64,000 nucleotides of DNA from Flavobacterium sedimenticola (GTDB taxonomy: Bacteria > Bacteroidota > Bacteroidia > Flavobacteriales > Flavobacteriaceae). Positions 36,795 through 45,382 of the stretch are shown in pieces (the first letter of the stretch is position 1; every line of letters begins with the position of its first letter). The notes beneath the pieces were generated by a model, which made no database searches, had not been told where the DNA came from, and saw nothing but the letters and a program-made list of their open reading frames with translations. The position numbers and the translations under genes were made by a program. The stretch is from assembly GCF_030053345.1 (NCBI RefSeq), contig NZ_JASGBP010000006.1:1-64000 (forward strand), read 5' to 3'.

Positions 36795-36880
36795 GCTCGA
36801 GTGGTGGAATTGGTAGACACGCTGGACTTAAAATCCAGTGAACAGTAATGTTCGTGCGGGTTCAAGTCCCGCCTTGAGTA
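36795..36880 (+). tRNA. tRNA-Leu (anticodon TAA)
   Basis: An 86-base class II tRNA: acceptor GCTCGAG pairs with CTTGAGT (with G-T wobbles), anticodon stem CTGGA/TCCAG with loop CTTAAAA, a long variable arm (GAACAGTAATGTTC), T-arm GCGGG/CCCGC with TTCAAGT, discriminator A as expected for leucine. It is co-transcribed with tRNA-Gly and CCA is not encoded. Confidence 0.96.
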
Positions 36881-36881
36881 C

Positions 36882-36914
36882 AAAAGCTTCAAACAATGTT
36901 TGGAGCTTTTTTTG
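36882..36914 (+). terminator. Terminator of the tRNA unit
   Basis: AAAAGCTTCAAAC (36882-36894) pairs with GTTTGGAGCTTTT (36898-36910), with one wobble, and is followed by T residues. Confidence 0.8.
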
Positions 36915-36937
36915 TTATAACACTTTAGTATACGCCA

Positions 36938-37285
36938 ATGGGTACCTTTGTCATCAGTAAACGCCATAATGGTTTTTATAAATTTGAATTTGTTTCTCGA
37001 AAAGGGAAGCCTGTTTTTACCAGCATCGATTACGAATTGCGCTTTGAATGTGAAGAAGCCATTGCGTTTTTCAAAGCGCATGTGGAAGCCTATCAGTTTC
37101 TGAAATTTAAAACGGCTAAAGGGAAGTGTTTTTTCAGACTCATTTATCAAGATGTTTTGTTGGCGGTAAGCAGAAAGTACTCCACCGAACTGATGTTACA
37201 GAAAGGGATTCGGGAAATTACATTATACGCGGATAAAGCAGAGATTTTAGATTTTTCCGGAGCCGATATTTTTTCCGATAATTAG
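36938..37285 (+). CDS. DUF1508 (YegP-like) protein
   Basis: A 115-residue protein with the DUF1508/YegP strand pattern: GTFVISKRHNGFYKFEFVS followed by GKPVFTSIDYEL, then a second, more divergent half (FKTAKGKCFFRLIYQDV). YegP proteins usually carry two such repeats and their role is unknown. There is no signal peptide. It stands alone between the tRNA terminator and a two-way terminator shared with the Ala-rich lipoprotein. Confidence 0.82.
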   Translation: MGTFVISKRHNGFYKFEFVSRKGKPVFTSIDYELRFECEEAIAFFKAHVEAYQFLKFKTAKGKCFFRLIYQDVLLAVSRKYSTELMLQKGIREITLYADKAEILDFSGADIFSDN

Positions 37286-37308
37286 AAGATAGGAATTACA
37301 TAAATAAA

Positions 37309-37335
37309 GAAAGCCACGCTTAGCGTGGCTTTTAA
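37309..37335. terminator. Bidirectional terminator between the DUF1508 gene and Ala-rich lipoprotein gene
   Basis: AAAGCCACGC and GCGTGGCTTTT (from 37310 to 37333) form a stem with A-rich and T-rich flanks between convergent genes. Confidence 0.8.
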
Positions 37336-37361
37336 TCTTTTTAAAAATAATTAGTTGCTAA

Positions 37362-37577
37362 TTATTTTTTTTCAGCTGGAGCAGCAGCGTCAGCAGCAGG
37401 AGCAGCAGTAGTGTCAGCAGCAGCAGCAGTAGTGTCAGCAGCTGGAGCAGCAGTAGTGTCTGCAGTAGCTTCTACAGCAGTTGTATCAGCAGCAGCAGCA
37501 TCAGTAGCCTCAGCTTGTTTACAAGATACTACTGTTAAAGCAGCAACAACAGCTAAACTTAAAAATACTTTTTTCAT
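37362..37577 (-). CDS. Alanine-rich repeat lipoprotein (71 residues)
   Basis: A short protein with signal MKKVFLSLAVVAALTVVSC and a lipobox (V-V-S-C), so it is membrane-anchored. The mature part is low complexity, built of ADTTA and APAADTTA-like repeats, and ends with EKK. The underlying DNA is a microsatellite-like run of GCAGCA/GTCAGCA units on the plus strand, so repeat number may vary between strains. The overlapping plus-strand frame is a by-product of the repeat. Function unknown. Confidence 0.85.
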   Translation of the reverse strand: MKKVFLSLAVVAALTVVSCKQAEATDAAAADTTAVEATADTTAAPAADTTAAAADTTAAPAADAAAPAEKK

Positions 37578-37726
37578 CTTACTTAATTATAAAAGGTTAA
37601 TTATTAATTCGAGGCAAAGATATAAATTTTTTTATTCGGAAAAACTTTTATTTAACTTTTTTTAAAAATCTCTATTTTGCTTCGCTTTTTTACTTTACAA
37701 GTATCGTGCCAAAACTTAAGATAAGC

Positions 37727-39874
37727 TTAATTTTTTTTCTTCGGCGCTATAATTTTCATTTCCTTAATGAGATTATCGGCTCCGGCAAATTTATCCACAA
37801 TGAATAAAACGTAGCGAATGTCAACCATAATATTGCGACAAATATCAGGCGAATAGTAGATGTCGCTCATGGTTCCTTCCCAAACACGGTCAAAATTCAA
37901 ACCAATTAAATGGCCATTGGCATCCAAAGCCGGACTCCCCGAATTACCCCCGGTGGTGTGATTGGTAGCAATAAACGCTACCGGCATTTTTCCTTTGGAA
38001 CCATATATGCCATAATCTTTGGCATTGTATAAGTCGATGAGTTTTTTGGGTACATCGAACTCATAATCCCCCGGGATGTATTTTTCCATTACACCGTCCA
38101 AGTAGGTAAACGGTTCGTATACTACAGCATCACTAGGTTTGTACCCTTTAATTTTGCCGTAGGTCACACGCAAAGTACTATTAGCATCCGGGAAAATTCG
38201 GGCCGATTTCGGACTCAACTCTAAAATGGCTTTCATGTAGGTGCGTTGGGTGGCAATATTTCTGAGGTTAATCTCATCGTATTTGGGCGCTACCGATTTT
38301 AAATAACCGTCCGCCATCGCTTTGATTACTTTAAAGCCGCTGTCTTTGTTTATTTTTTCTAAAACCGTTTTCGAATCGCCGGTGAGTAATTCTTTGATTT
38401 TATCATAGCTTACCAATTGTGACGTCGAAAAAATTTCGGAAGCCAAAGCACTCGCATCGCTGTTTTCCAAACTACTCGGCAAGAATTGTTTCGGATATTT
38501 TTTTAGGTAAATAGCAAACAATTGTTCAAATACTTTTTGATCTACAGCCGGACTAAAGTCTTTGTAAAAATCGCCCAAACCATTGATTAAATTATTTCTT
38601 CGGTCGTTAAACGATTGCTCGCCTTTCGTATTGTACAATTGTTCCAGCTGATATAACTTGTAGCCTAAGGTTAAAATTTCGGTATTGCGCAATGCAATTT
38701 CAGTGAATAAATCACGAGCCAAGGCGTATTCTCGAATTTCAGTGTAATTCTTTTCAAAATCCGACAATAGGTTGCCGTATTCGGCCTGTTTCCCTGCGGC
38801 AATCACTTTTTGTTGAAAATCTTTTTCAAATTGTTGCTTCACCGCAACCGCATTTGATTTCTTCAATCCTTTGGTTTCACCAATCCATTTTTTCCAATAG
38901 TTGGCTACGCTGGCATATTTAGAGGCATACTGAATTTTAATGGCGTTGTCTTTTCGCATGAATCCGTCCTGCACTTTCAAAGCCGCATCTCTTACTTCTA
39001 TTTTAGCCGGATTCAAATCGGTTATAATTTGATTCACCGCTACAGACGGCAAATATTCCTGGGTTCTGCCCGGATATCCCATCACCATGGTAAAGTCGTT
39101 TTCTTTTAATCCCTTAACCGAAATAGGGAAAAAATGTTTCGGTTTGTAAGGGACATTGTCTTTGGAATAGGCTGCCGGTTTGTTATTTTTATCGGCATAA
39201 ATTCGGAACAATGAAAAATCACCGGTATGGCGTGGCCACACCCAGTTGTCGGTATCAGAACCGAATTTACCAATGGAGCTCGGCGGCGCCCCCACCAATC
39301 GCACATCGCGATAGGTTTCGGTCACAAATAAAATATACTGATTTCCGTCATAAAAAGTACGAATACTGTTTTCCTGCCACGATTCTTTTGGCAAAGATTT
39401 GTTTAAAATACTGATGTTTTCCTGAATCTTTTTTTGCTTATCAGCCTCAGCGGTCATACCCGAAACACCTTCTAAAACTTTAGCTGTCACATCTTCAATG
39501 CGGACAATAAAGGTTACAAACAGGTCTTTGTTGGGTAATTCATCTTCCATTTTATACGCCCAAAAACCGTCTGTTAAATAATCGTGTTCTAGTGTGGAAT
39601 GACTCTGAATGTTGTCAAATCCGCAGTGATGGTTGGTCAGAATTAAGCCTTTATCCGAAATCACCTCGGCCGTACAGCCACCGTCAAAATGCGGTACCGC
39701 ATCTTTTAAGCTGGAGTGGTTCACGGCATAAATGTCGTCGGCACTGATTTTCATGCCCAAATTTTTCATTTCTGTTTCGTTCATTCCCTTTAACAAAGAA
39801 GGAATCCACATGCCGCCTTGTTGAGCCGATGCCTGAACAAATACAAATAAGAGGAGCGTTTTTAAAAATTTCAT
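37727..39874 (-). CDS. S46 family dipeptidyl-peptidase (DPP11-like)
   Basis: A 715-residue periplasmic serine dipeptidyl-peptidase with signal peptide MKFLKTLLLFVFVQASA. The S46 triad is visible: H83 in LTNHHCGF, D219 in HTGDFSLFR, and S645 in TGGNSGSP. R663, in LNFDRVWEG, lies exactly 18 residues after the catalytic serine. In Porphyromonas DPP11 the residue at this position (Arg673, with Ser655) gives preference for Asp or Glu at P1, while DPP7 has glycine. So a DPP11-like acidic preference is inferred. It is probably involved in peptide uptake for growth on protein. Single gene. Confidence 0.92.
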   Translation of the reverse strand: MKFLKTLLLFVFVQASAQQGGMWIPSLLKGMNETEMKNLGMKISADDIYAVNHSSLKDAVPHFDGGCTAEVISDKGLILTNHHCGFDNIQSHSTLEHDYLTDGFWAYKMEDELPNKDLFVTFIVRIEDVTAKVLEGVSGMTAEADKQKKIQENISILNKSLPKESWQENSIRTFYDGNQYILFVTETYRDVRLVGAPPSSIGKFGSDTDNWVWPRHTGDFSLFRIYADKNNKPAAYSKDNVPYKPKHFFPISVKGLKENDFTMVMGYPGRTQEYLPSVAVNQIITDLNPAKIEVRDAALKVQDGFMRKDNAIKIQYASKYASVANYWKKWIGETKGLKKSNAVAVKQQFEKDFQQKVIAAGKQAEYGNLLSDFEKNYTEIREYALARDLFTEIALRNTEILTLGYKLYQLEQLYNTKGEQSFNDRRNNLINGLGDFYKDFSPAVDQKVFEQLFAIYLKKYPKQFLPSSLENSDASALASEIFSTSQLVSYDKIKELLTGDSKTVLEKINKDSGFKVIKAMADGYLKSVAPKYDEINLRNIATQRTYMKAILELSPKSARIFPDANSTLRVTYGKIKGYKPSDAVVYEPFTYLDGVMEKYIPGDYEFDVPKKLIDLYNAKDYGIYGSKGKMPVAFIATNHTTGGNSGSPALDANGHLIGLNFDRVWEGTMSDIYYSPDICRNIMVDIRYVLFIVDKFAGADNLIKEMKIIAPKKKN

Positions 39875-39900
39875 AAGTAAAGATTTGAAGTATGTGTTTG

Positions 39901-41145
39901 TTAATTTTTGAATTCGTTACAAAGATGCTTCAGGATGATCTCTGTGGCGCCCTTGTTCATTTGGACAAAAGTACCGCAAATATGGCCTTTTTCGTGACGG
40001 ATATCGTCGTTTGCTATCAGATGATTAAAAGTATCATGCAACTCATTTTGATTTGAGATCGAAATACAACCTTCCAAATGCACCAAGGCTGTCGCTTCTG
40101 CAAAATGGGTATAATGTGGTCCAATAACAATCGGAATGCCGAAAGTAGCCGGTTCCAAAATGTTGTGAACACCCGGATGTCCGAAGCCGCCACCTACATA
40201 GGCTATATCCGCATAACTGTAAATTTTCGTCAAAATTCCGATGGTGTCGATGATGAAAACCTGAAAATCGGAGAGCTTTTGATGTTCTTTTTGAGAAAAT
40301 AAGACCGTCGGTTTTGAAAGCTGCGATTGAAGATGGGCAATTTGTTCTGCCTTGATGTTATGTGGCGCCATGATAAATTTGACATCGTGATTGGATTGAT
40401 TGATATAATTTACCAACAAACGCTCATCTTTCGGCCAAGAACTGCCAATGACTACGGTGGTCGTATTGTTTTTAAATTGCTCGATAAAATCCAGTTTATT
40501 GTCGCGATCCAATATGGAAACGACGCGGTCAAATCGGGTGTCGCCTGAGATTTTCACATTTTGATAGCCAATCGATTGCAGTAACTTTTTAGAACTTTCG
40601 TTTTGCACAAAAAAGAAATCGAACGTTTTCAGCGCGTTTCGATAGAAACTGCCGTACCATTTAAAAAAAGCTTGTTTTTCTCTGAAAATTCCCGAAATCA
40701 AATAGGTTTTGATTTGAGCCTTTCGCAATTCATGGAGGTAGTTGGGCCAATATTCGTATTTGATAAAAAAAACCAATTCGGGATGCACTATTTTCAGCCA
40801 TTGTTTGGCATTCGACGGCGTATCTAAAGGCAAATATACTGTCAGGTCAGCAACGGTATTGTTTTTTCGAACTTCAAAGCCCGAAGGCGAAAAGAAACTC
40901 AACACTATTTTGTGGTCGGGAAATTCCGTTTTTATTTTTTCCATAACCGGTAAGCCTTGCTCGTATTCACCCAAAGAAGCCGCATGAAACCAAATGGTTT
41001 TGTCTTCCGGTTTGATGTTGTTGCGCAAGGTTTGAAAAACCGTTTTTCTGCCGTTGACAAACAGTTTCATTTTCGGACTGAAAAGTGCCAAAATTTTCAC
41101 CACCTGGGCCGCCAAAAGCAACAATAGATTATAGAAAAAAAACAT
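39901..41145 (-). CDS. waaA: 3-deoxy-D-manno-octulosonic acid (Kdo) transferase
   Basis: WaaA (KdtA) adds Kdo sugars from CMP-Kdo to lipid A precursor at the cytoplasmic membrane. The 414-residue GT-B enzyme has an N-terminal hydrophobic anchor, the WFHAASLGEYEQGLP segment with the essential glutamate, SFFSPSGFEVRK, and the C-terminal YVGGGFGHPGVHNILEPATF motif. The gene is divergent from the sugar aminotransferase-galE genes, so this area serves cell-surface glycans, but no other LPS gene is close. Confidence 0.94.
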   Translation of the reverse strand: MFFFYNLLLLLAAQVVKILALFSPKMKLFVNGRKTVFQTLRNNIKPEDKTIWFHAASLGEYEQGLPVMEKIKTEFPDHKIVLSFFSPSGFEVRKNNTVADLTVYLPLDTPSNAKQWLKIVHPELVFFIKYEYWPNYLHELRKAQIKTYLISGIFREKQAFFKWYGSFYRNALKTFDFFFVQNESSKKLLQSIGYQNVKISGDTRFDRVVSILDRDNKLDFIEQFKNNTTTVVIGSSWPKDERLLVNYINQSNHDVKFIMAPHNIKAEQIAHLQSQLSKPTVLFSQKEHQKLSDFQVFIIDTIGILTKIYSYADIAYVGGGFGHPGVHNILEPATFGIPIVIGPHYTHFAEATALVHLEGCISISNQNELHDTFNHLIANDDIRHEKGHICGTFVQMNKGATEIILKHLCNEFKN

Positions 41146-41212
41146 CCTGAATAATTTGTCGCGCTAAAATACGTTTCTTTTACGGAAGATGAAATTCTAC
41201 TTCAGAATTTGT

Positions 41213-41220
41213 TACTTTTG
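41213..41220 (+). promoter_or_regulatory. Putative -7 box TACTTTTG for the aminotransferase gene
   Basis: TACTTTTG matches TAnnTTTG 20 bases before the ATG at 41241. A good -33 TTTG is not visible. Confidence 0.45.
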
Positions 41221-41240
41221 CTACGCATAATTTTGTTACT

Positions 41241-42371
41241 ATGAGAAAAATTCAAATGGTTGACTTAAAAAGTCAATACGATAAAATAAAAGACACTGTA
41301 AACGCTTCTATTCAAGAGGTTTTAGATACGACGACCTACATTAACGGGCCTTTGGTTCACGAGTTCCAAAAGAATTTGGAGCACTATTTAGATGTGAAAC
41401 ATGTGATTCCATGCGCCAACGGAACCGATGCTTTACAAATTGCCATGATGGGTTTGGATTTAAAACCCGGTGACGAAGTAATTACGGCCGATTTTACTTT
41501 TGCAGCCACGGTTGAAGTGATTGCTCTGTTGCAATTGACGCCGGTTTTAGTGGATGTTGATATCGTGAATATGAATATTTCCATCGAGGCGATTAAGAAA
41601 GCGATTACTCCAAAAACCAAAGCCATTGTACCGGTGCATTTGTTTGGCCGCGCCGCCAATATGGAAGCTATTATGGCCATTGCCAGAGAGCACAATTTAT
41701 ATGTTATTGAAGATAATGCCCAAGCCATTGGTGCCAACTGTAAATTCTCTGACGGAACTAAAAAGAAAGCCGGAACTATCGGACATGTGGCTTCCACGTC
41801 TTTCTTTCCGTCCAAAAATTTAGGTTGTTACGGCGATGGCGGAGCTATTTTTACTAATGACGATGCCTTAGCTCACAAAATACGAGGGATTGTAAACCAC
41901 GGCATGTATGTGCGCTACCATCACGATGTGGTAGGCGTGAACTCTCGCTTAGACAGTATCCAGGCCGGCGTTTTAAATGCCAAGTTACCTTTTTTGGATG
42001 AATACGGAAAAGCCCGTCAAGACGCCGCCCGCAAATATTCGGCTGCGTTTGTCGGCCACAAAAACATCATTGCACCGACTATTTGTGACCAGTGTGATTG
42101 CCATGTGTTTCACCAATACACCTTACGCATTATCGACGCGGATCGCAACGGTTTGATGGAACATTTATTGGCCAAGGGTATTCCGTGTGCTATCTATTAC
42201 CCGATTCCGTTGCATAGTCAAAAGGCCTATGCCGATTCGCGTTACAAGGAAGAAGATTTTCCGGTAACCAATCAGTTGGTTAAAGAAGTTATTTCGTTAC
42301 CGATGCACACCGAGTTAGACGACGAACAAATTCAATTTATTACCGAAAGCGTTTTAGAATATTTAAAATAG
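41241..42371 (+). CDS. DegT/DnrJ/EryC1/StrS family sugar aminotransferase
   Basis: A 376-residue PLP enzyme of the sugar 3-/4-aminotransferase family. The PLP lysine is K192 in STSFFPSKNLGCYGDGGA; ANGTDALQIAM and VIEDNAQAIGA are cofactor-site motifs. Such enzymes convert a nucleotide-activated keto-sugar to an amino sugar for LPS or other surface glycans. Full-length similarity is to WbpE-like members, but the exact sugar cannot be fixed. galE follows 74 bases downstream, so a nucleotide-sugar pathway is likely. Confidence 0.92.
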   Translation: MRKIQMVDLKSQYDKIKDTVNASIQEVLDTTTYINGPLVHEFQKNLEHYLDVKHVIPCANGTDALQIAMMGLDLKPGDEVITADFTFAATVEVIALLQLTPVLVDVDIVNMNISIEAIKKAITPKTKAIVPVHLFGRAANMEAIMAIAREHNLYVIEDNAQAIGANCKFSDGTKKKAGTIGHVASTSFFPSKNLGCYGDGGAIFTNDDALAHKIRGIVNHGMYVRYHHDVVGVNSRLDSIQAGVLNAKLPFLDEYGKARQDAARKYSAAFVGHKNIIAPTICDQCDCHVFHQYTLRIIDADRNGLMEHLLAKGIPCAIYYPIPLHSQKAYADSRYKEEDFPVTNQLVKEVISLPMHTELDDEQIQFITESVLEYLK

Positions 42372-42378
42372 TTATAGA

Positions 42379-42437
42379 CTGTAGGTTGCAAGTTATGATC
42401 AAGTTTAACACACAACCTACAACGTATAACCTACAAC
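42379..42437 (+). repeat. Degenerate 7-base tandem array between the aminotransferase and galE
   Basis: Units AACCTAC, AACGTAT, AACCTAC, AAC run from 42414 to 42437, ending eight bases before the galE ATG. GTAGGTTG at 42381-42388 pairs with CAACCTAC at 42413-42420, giving an 8-pair stem. It is the period-7 member of a group of arrays otherwise of period 8. Confidence 0.65.
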
Positions 42438-42445
42438 AAAAATAA

Positions 42446-43459
42446 ATGAAAGTACTAGTTACAGGAGGTTTAGGATTTATCGGTTCTCATACCGTAGTCG
42501 AATTACAAAATCAGGGATTTGAAGTAGTGGCTGTCGATAATTTATCCAATTCTTCTGAAACGGTAGTAGACGGAATCACCCGAATCACCGGCACAAAACC
42601 GCTGTTTGAAAATATCGACTTACGCAATAAAAGTCAGGTGCAAGAATTGTTTTTACGCCATGCCGATATGGCGGGTGTGATTCACTTTGCCGCCTCTAAA
42701 GCGGTTGGCGAAAGTGTGGAAAACCCATTGTTGTATTACGAAAACAATATCAACAGTCTGGTTTATCTTTTACAGGAAATAACTAAATTACCTCAGGCCA
42801 ATTTTATTTTCAGCTCTTCATGTACTGTTTACGGTCAAGCCGAAAAAATGCCGATAACCGAAGATGCCCCCATTCAACCGGCTGTTTCTCCCTATGGCAA
42901 CACCAAACAAATCGGAGAGGAGATTATAAAAGATACGGCCAAGGTAACTTCGTTGAATTCTATTTTACTGCGCTATTTTAACCCAATCGGTGCCCATCCT
43001 TCGGCAGAAATTGGCGAGCTTCCTTTAGGGGTTCCTCAAAACTTAGTCCCGTTTATCACTCAAACGGCGATGGGTATTCGAAAAGAGTTGTCTGTTTTTG
43101 GGAACGATTATCCAACTCCCGACGGAACCTGTATCCGCGATTATATTCATGTGGTCGATTTGGCCAAAGCTCATGTTGTGGCGCTACAACGTTTGCTGCA
43201 AAATGAGCAAACGGAAAAAGTGGAAACCTTTAATTTAGGAACCGGCAAAGGGAGCTCGGTTTTAGAAGTGATTCAGACTTTTGAAAAAGTTACGGGGCAA
43301 AAATTAGCTTACAAAATTGTCGACAGAAGACCCGGCGATGTGATTCAGGCCTATGCCAGCACCCAAAAAGCAAAACAAGTGCTAGGGTGGCAAACCGAAT
43401 TGTCCTTGGAAGATGCTCTGGCTTCTGCTTGGAAATGGGAACAAAAGGTGAGAAGCTAG
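42446..43459 (+). CDS. galE: UDP-glucose 4-epimerase
   Basis: GalE interconverts UDP-glucose and UDP-galactose (often also the N-acetyl forms) using bound NAD. The 337-residue short-chain dehydrogenase has GGLGFIGSH at 7-15, the catalytic S around 124 (IFSSSCTVYG), and Y150/K154 in SPYGNTKQIGEE. The CIRDYIHVVDLA segment is typical of the family. It probably shares a transcript with the sugar aminotransferase. Confidence 0.95.
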   Translation: MKVLVTGGLGFIGSHTVVELQNQGFEVVAVDNLSNSSETVVDGITRITGTKPLFENIDLRNKSQVQELFLRHADMAGVIHFAASKAVGESVENPLLYYENNINSLVYLLQEITKLPQANFIFSSSCTVYGQAEKMPITEDAPIQPAVSPYGNTKQIGEEIIKDTAKVTSLNSILLRYFNPIGAHPSAEIGELPLGVPQNLVPFITQTAMGIRKELSVFGNDYPTPDGTCIRDYIHVVDLAKAHVVALQRLLQNEQTEKVETFNLGTGKGSSVLEVIQTFEKVTGQKLAYKIVDRRPGDVIQAYASTQKAKQVLGWQTELSLEDALASAWKWEQKVRS

Positions 43460-43491
43460 TCGACATATTTACAATAATCCTCTTGGTGTAA

Positions 43492-44388
43492 ATGAACGGT
43501 AAACCCGATTTAAAATTGCTCTTCTGCCTCTTTGTAGTGGCAGTAGTTTGGGGTACCACCTATCTGGGCATCCGAATTGCGGTAGAAACCATGCAACCCT
43601 GGTACATTACCTCGTTTCGACAAGGATTAGCCGCTCTTATTGTTTTGGGAATTTTAGGTTACAAAAAACAATTGGCTTGGATAGGTTGGGAAAACTTTAA
43701 ACTGCAGTTCATTCCGGCCGTATTGATGATTGTGATGGCCAACGGTTTTACCACCATAGCTGAGCAAAGTGTCCCGAGCGGACTAACCTCTATTCTCAGT
43801 GCTTTATCACCGTTGGTGGTTTTCATGGGAAGCATTGTGGCCGGACAACAAAAAGCCAGTCTCAAAGGTTTTGTGGGAGTGCTGTTAGGCTTTTTAGGAG
43901 TTGTATTTATTTTCAGAGACGGGTTAGGAGATATCTTAGATCCGAATTACAAAACCGGAATCCTCTTCCTGAGTATTGCCATTTTATCCTGGTCTATCGG
44001 AACGGTATATACCAAAAGACACAACCACAAATCCAATAACATTGCGCTGAATCTGTTTTACCAGTTTTCTATCGCCGCTATCATACAATACATTTTGGCC
44101 TTAGTCATCAACCCTGATGTCGATTTCTCGGCTTGGAGCAGTCGTAGCATTGCCGCCACTTTATACCTTTCGGTTTTCGGTTCAGTGGCAGCCTTTTTTT
44201 GCTATCACTATTCCTTAAAAAAAGTGACCGCAATTCAGGTTTCGGTACTCAATTACATCAATACCGCTATTGCTGTTTTCTTGGGATGGCTCTTGTTGGA
44301 TGAAGTGATTACCTTCGATTTTATCATTGCCACTTTATTAATTATTTTGGGTGTATTCATTACCAATTATAAGAAATCCCGAACCTAA
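43492..44388 (+). CDS. EamA/DMT family transporter
   Basis: A 298-residue membrane protein with ten predicted helices in two EamA repeats (first repeat starting VVWGTTYLGIRIAVETMQP, second from about 150 with LSWSIGTVYTKRH). These drug/metabolite transporters export or import amino acids, sugars or nucleotides; the substrate is unknown here. It lies 32 bases after galE in the same direction and may be in the same transcript. A hairpin lies between it and the convergent small lipoprotein gene. Confidence 0.88.
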   Translation: MNGKPDLKLLFCLFVVAVVWGTTYLGIRIAVETMQPWYITSFRQGLAALIVLGILGYKKQLAWIGWENFKLQFIPAVLMIVMANGFTTIAEQSVPSGLTSILSALSPLVVFMGSIVAGQQKASLKGFVGVLLGFLGVVFIFRDGLGDILDPNYKTGILFLSIAILSWSIGTVYTKRHNHKSNNIALNLFYQFSIAAIIQYILALVINPDVDFSAWSSRSIAATLYLSVFGSVAAFFCYHYSLKKVTAIQVSVLNYINTAIAVFLGWLLLDEVITFDFIIATLLIILGVFITNYKKSRT

Positions 44389-44400
44389 CACAACTGCGCA

Positions 44401-44425
44401 AAAAAAATCCTCACATAGTGAGGAT
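44401..44425 (-). terminator. Terminator after the small helical lipoprotein gene
   Basis: ATCCTCAC (44407-44414) pairs with GTGAGGAT (44418-44425). On the minus strand the stem is followed by a T-run; the plus-strand side lacks one. Confidence 0.75.
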
Positions 44426-44431
44426 TCAGGG

Positions 44432-44692
44432 TTATTTGGTAACAGATTCTTTTAGCTTTTTGGCTGTTGCTTCCATTTTTTCAGCGCTTTTTATTTTGGC
44501 ACTGTCAATCGTCGCTTTGGTTTTTTCTCTCAGCGAATCCAATTTTTTTTCTGCTCTTACTTTGGCCGAATCGATGCCTTCTTTCATTTCTTCGGTAACG
44601 GCCTCTTTAGCAGCATCTAATTTTTCTTGTGTTTCATTTTTGCACGATACCAATACAGCCATTAAGGCTAAAGACAAAACAATTTTTTTCAT
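44432..44692 (-). CDS. Small helical lipoprotein (86 residues)
   Basis: A lipoprotein signal MKKIVLSLALMAVLVSC followed by 70 residues of Lys/Glu/Ala-rich amphipathic helix (EKLDAAKEAVTEEMKEGIDS, KVRAEKKLDSLREK). The heptad pattern suggests a coiled coil or apolipoprotein-like helix. Function unknown; similar YtxH-like stress proteins exist, but I cannot assign it. It begins three bases after the M23 peptidase stop, so the two are probably co-transcribed. Confidence 0.82.
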   Translation of the reverse strand: MKKIVLSLALMAVLVSCKNETQEKLDAAKEAVTEEMKEGIDSAKVRAEKKLDSLREKTKATIDSAKIKSAEKMEATAKKLKESVTK

Positions 44693-44695
44693 TTT

Positions 44696-45376
44696 TTAAG
44701 ATTTGATTTTTAATAACAAATTAGGGTCAGGACAATTCCGCAAATAGTGCGCCAAGGTTTTCGAACTGCAAACGCCGGGATAATCGCCTTGCTTGTTTTC
44801 CATATCGATGATAATTTGAAAATGCAAATGCGGCGCGTAATCACCGTTTATCGGAGGCAAACCTAAGGTAGCAATGCGCTCCCCTTTGGCGACTGCTTGC
44901 CCCGCTTTTTTGTTGTTTAAACTATCCAAACTCAAATGGCCGTACAATGTGTGAAACAAATAACCTTCGATTTCGTGTTGTAAAATAATAGTCGGACCGT
45001 AATCGCCCAGGGCATCGTTATTTTGAAAACTGTGAATCGTTCCGTCTAAAGCGGCGTAAATCGGTGCGGCCTCGTTCATCCACAAATCCAGACCAATATG
45101 GATGTTGCGCTCGTCGGTGTTTTCTTTTTTAAAAACCGTACTCCGTTCATATAAATTACGAATTTCGTTATACCCGCCAAAGGCAATTTTGGCTTGATGT
45201 TGGTCTAAATGTTGTTGAATGTAGTGCTCATAGTCTTTGGAGGCGTTCAGTTGTTGTAGGGCTAATTTTTCATTCGTAACCGATAAATCCAAAGCCACAT
45301 AATCGGTATAGTCAATGTGGTTGGCAATTACTTTAGCCGCCTGGGTTTGCCGTAACATGTCGAGGATAGCATTCAT
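44696..45376 (-). CDS. M23 family metallopeptidase
   Basis: A 226-residue protein with the lysostaphin-like M23 fold: HIGLDLW (H93, D97) and HTLYGHL (H147) as zinc ligands, and HLHFQ at 183-187. M23 enzymes usually cleave peptidoglycan crosslinks, but there is no signal peptide and the N-terminal 90 residues (about half helical) are of no known domain. It may be cytosolic, exported by another route, or active on a different substrate. A TATTTTTG box lies six bases before the ATG. The downstream small lipoprotein is in the same transcript. Confidence 0.86.
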   Translation of the reverse strand: MNAILDMLRQTQAAKVIANHIDYTDYVALDLSVTNEKLALQQLNASKDYEHYIQQHLDQHQAKIAFGGYNEIRNLYERSTVFKKENTDERNIHIGLDLWMNEAAPIYAALDGTIHSFQNNDALGDYGPTIILQHEIEGYLFHTLYGHLSLDSLNNKKAGQAVAKGERIATLGLPPINGDYAPHLHFQIIIDMENKQGDYPGVCSSKTLAHYLRNCPDPNLLLKIKS

Positions 45377-45382
45377 AGGTCA

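Noticed and set aside
37411-37665. 84-codon plus-strand ORF over the Ala-rich lipoprotein
   Set aside because: Another frame of the same trinucleotide-like repeat; the minus-strand frame has a proper lipobox signal.
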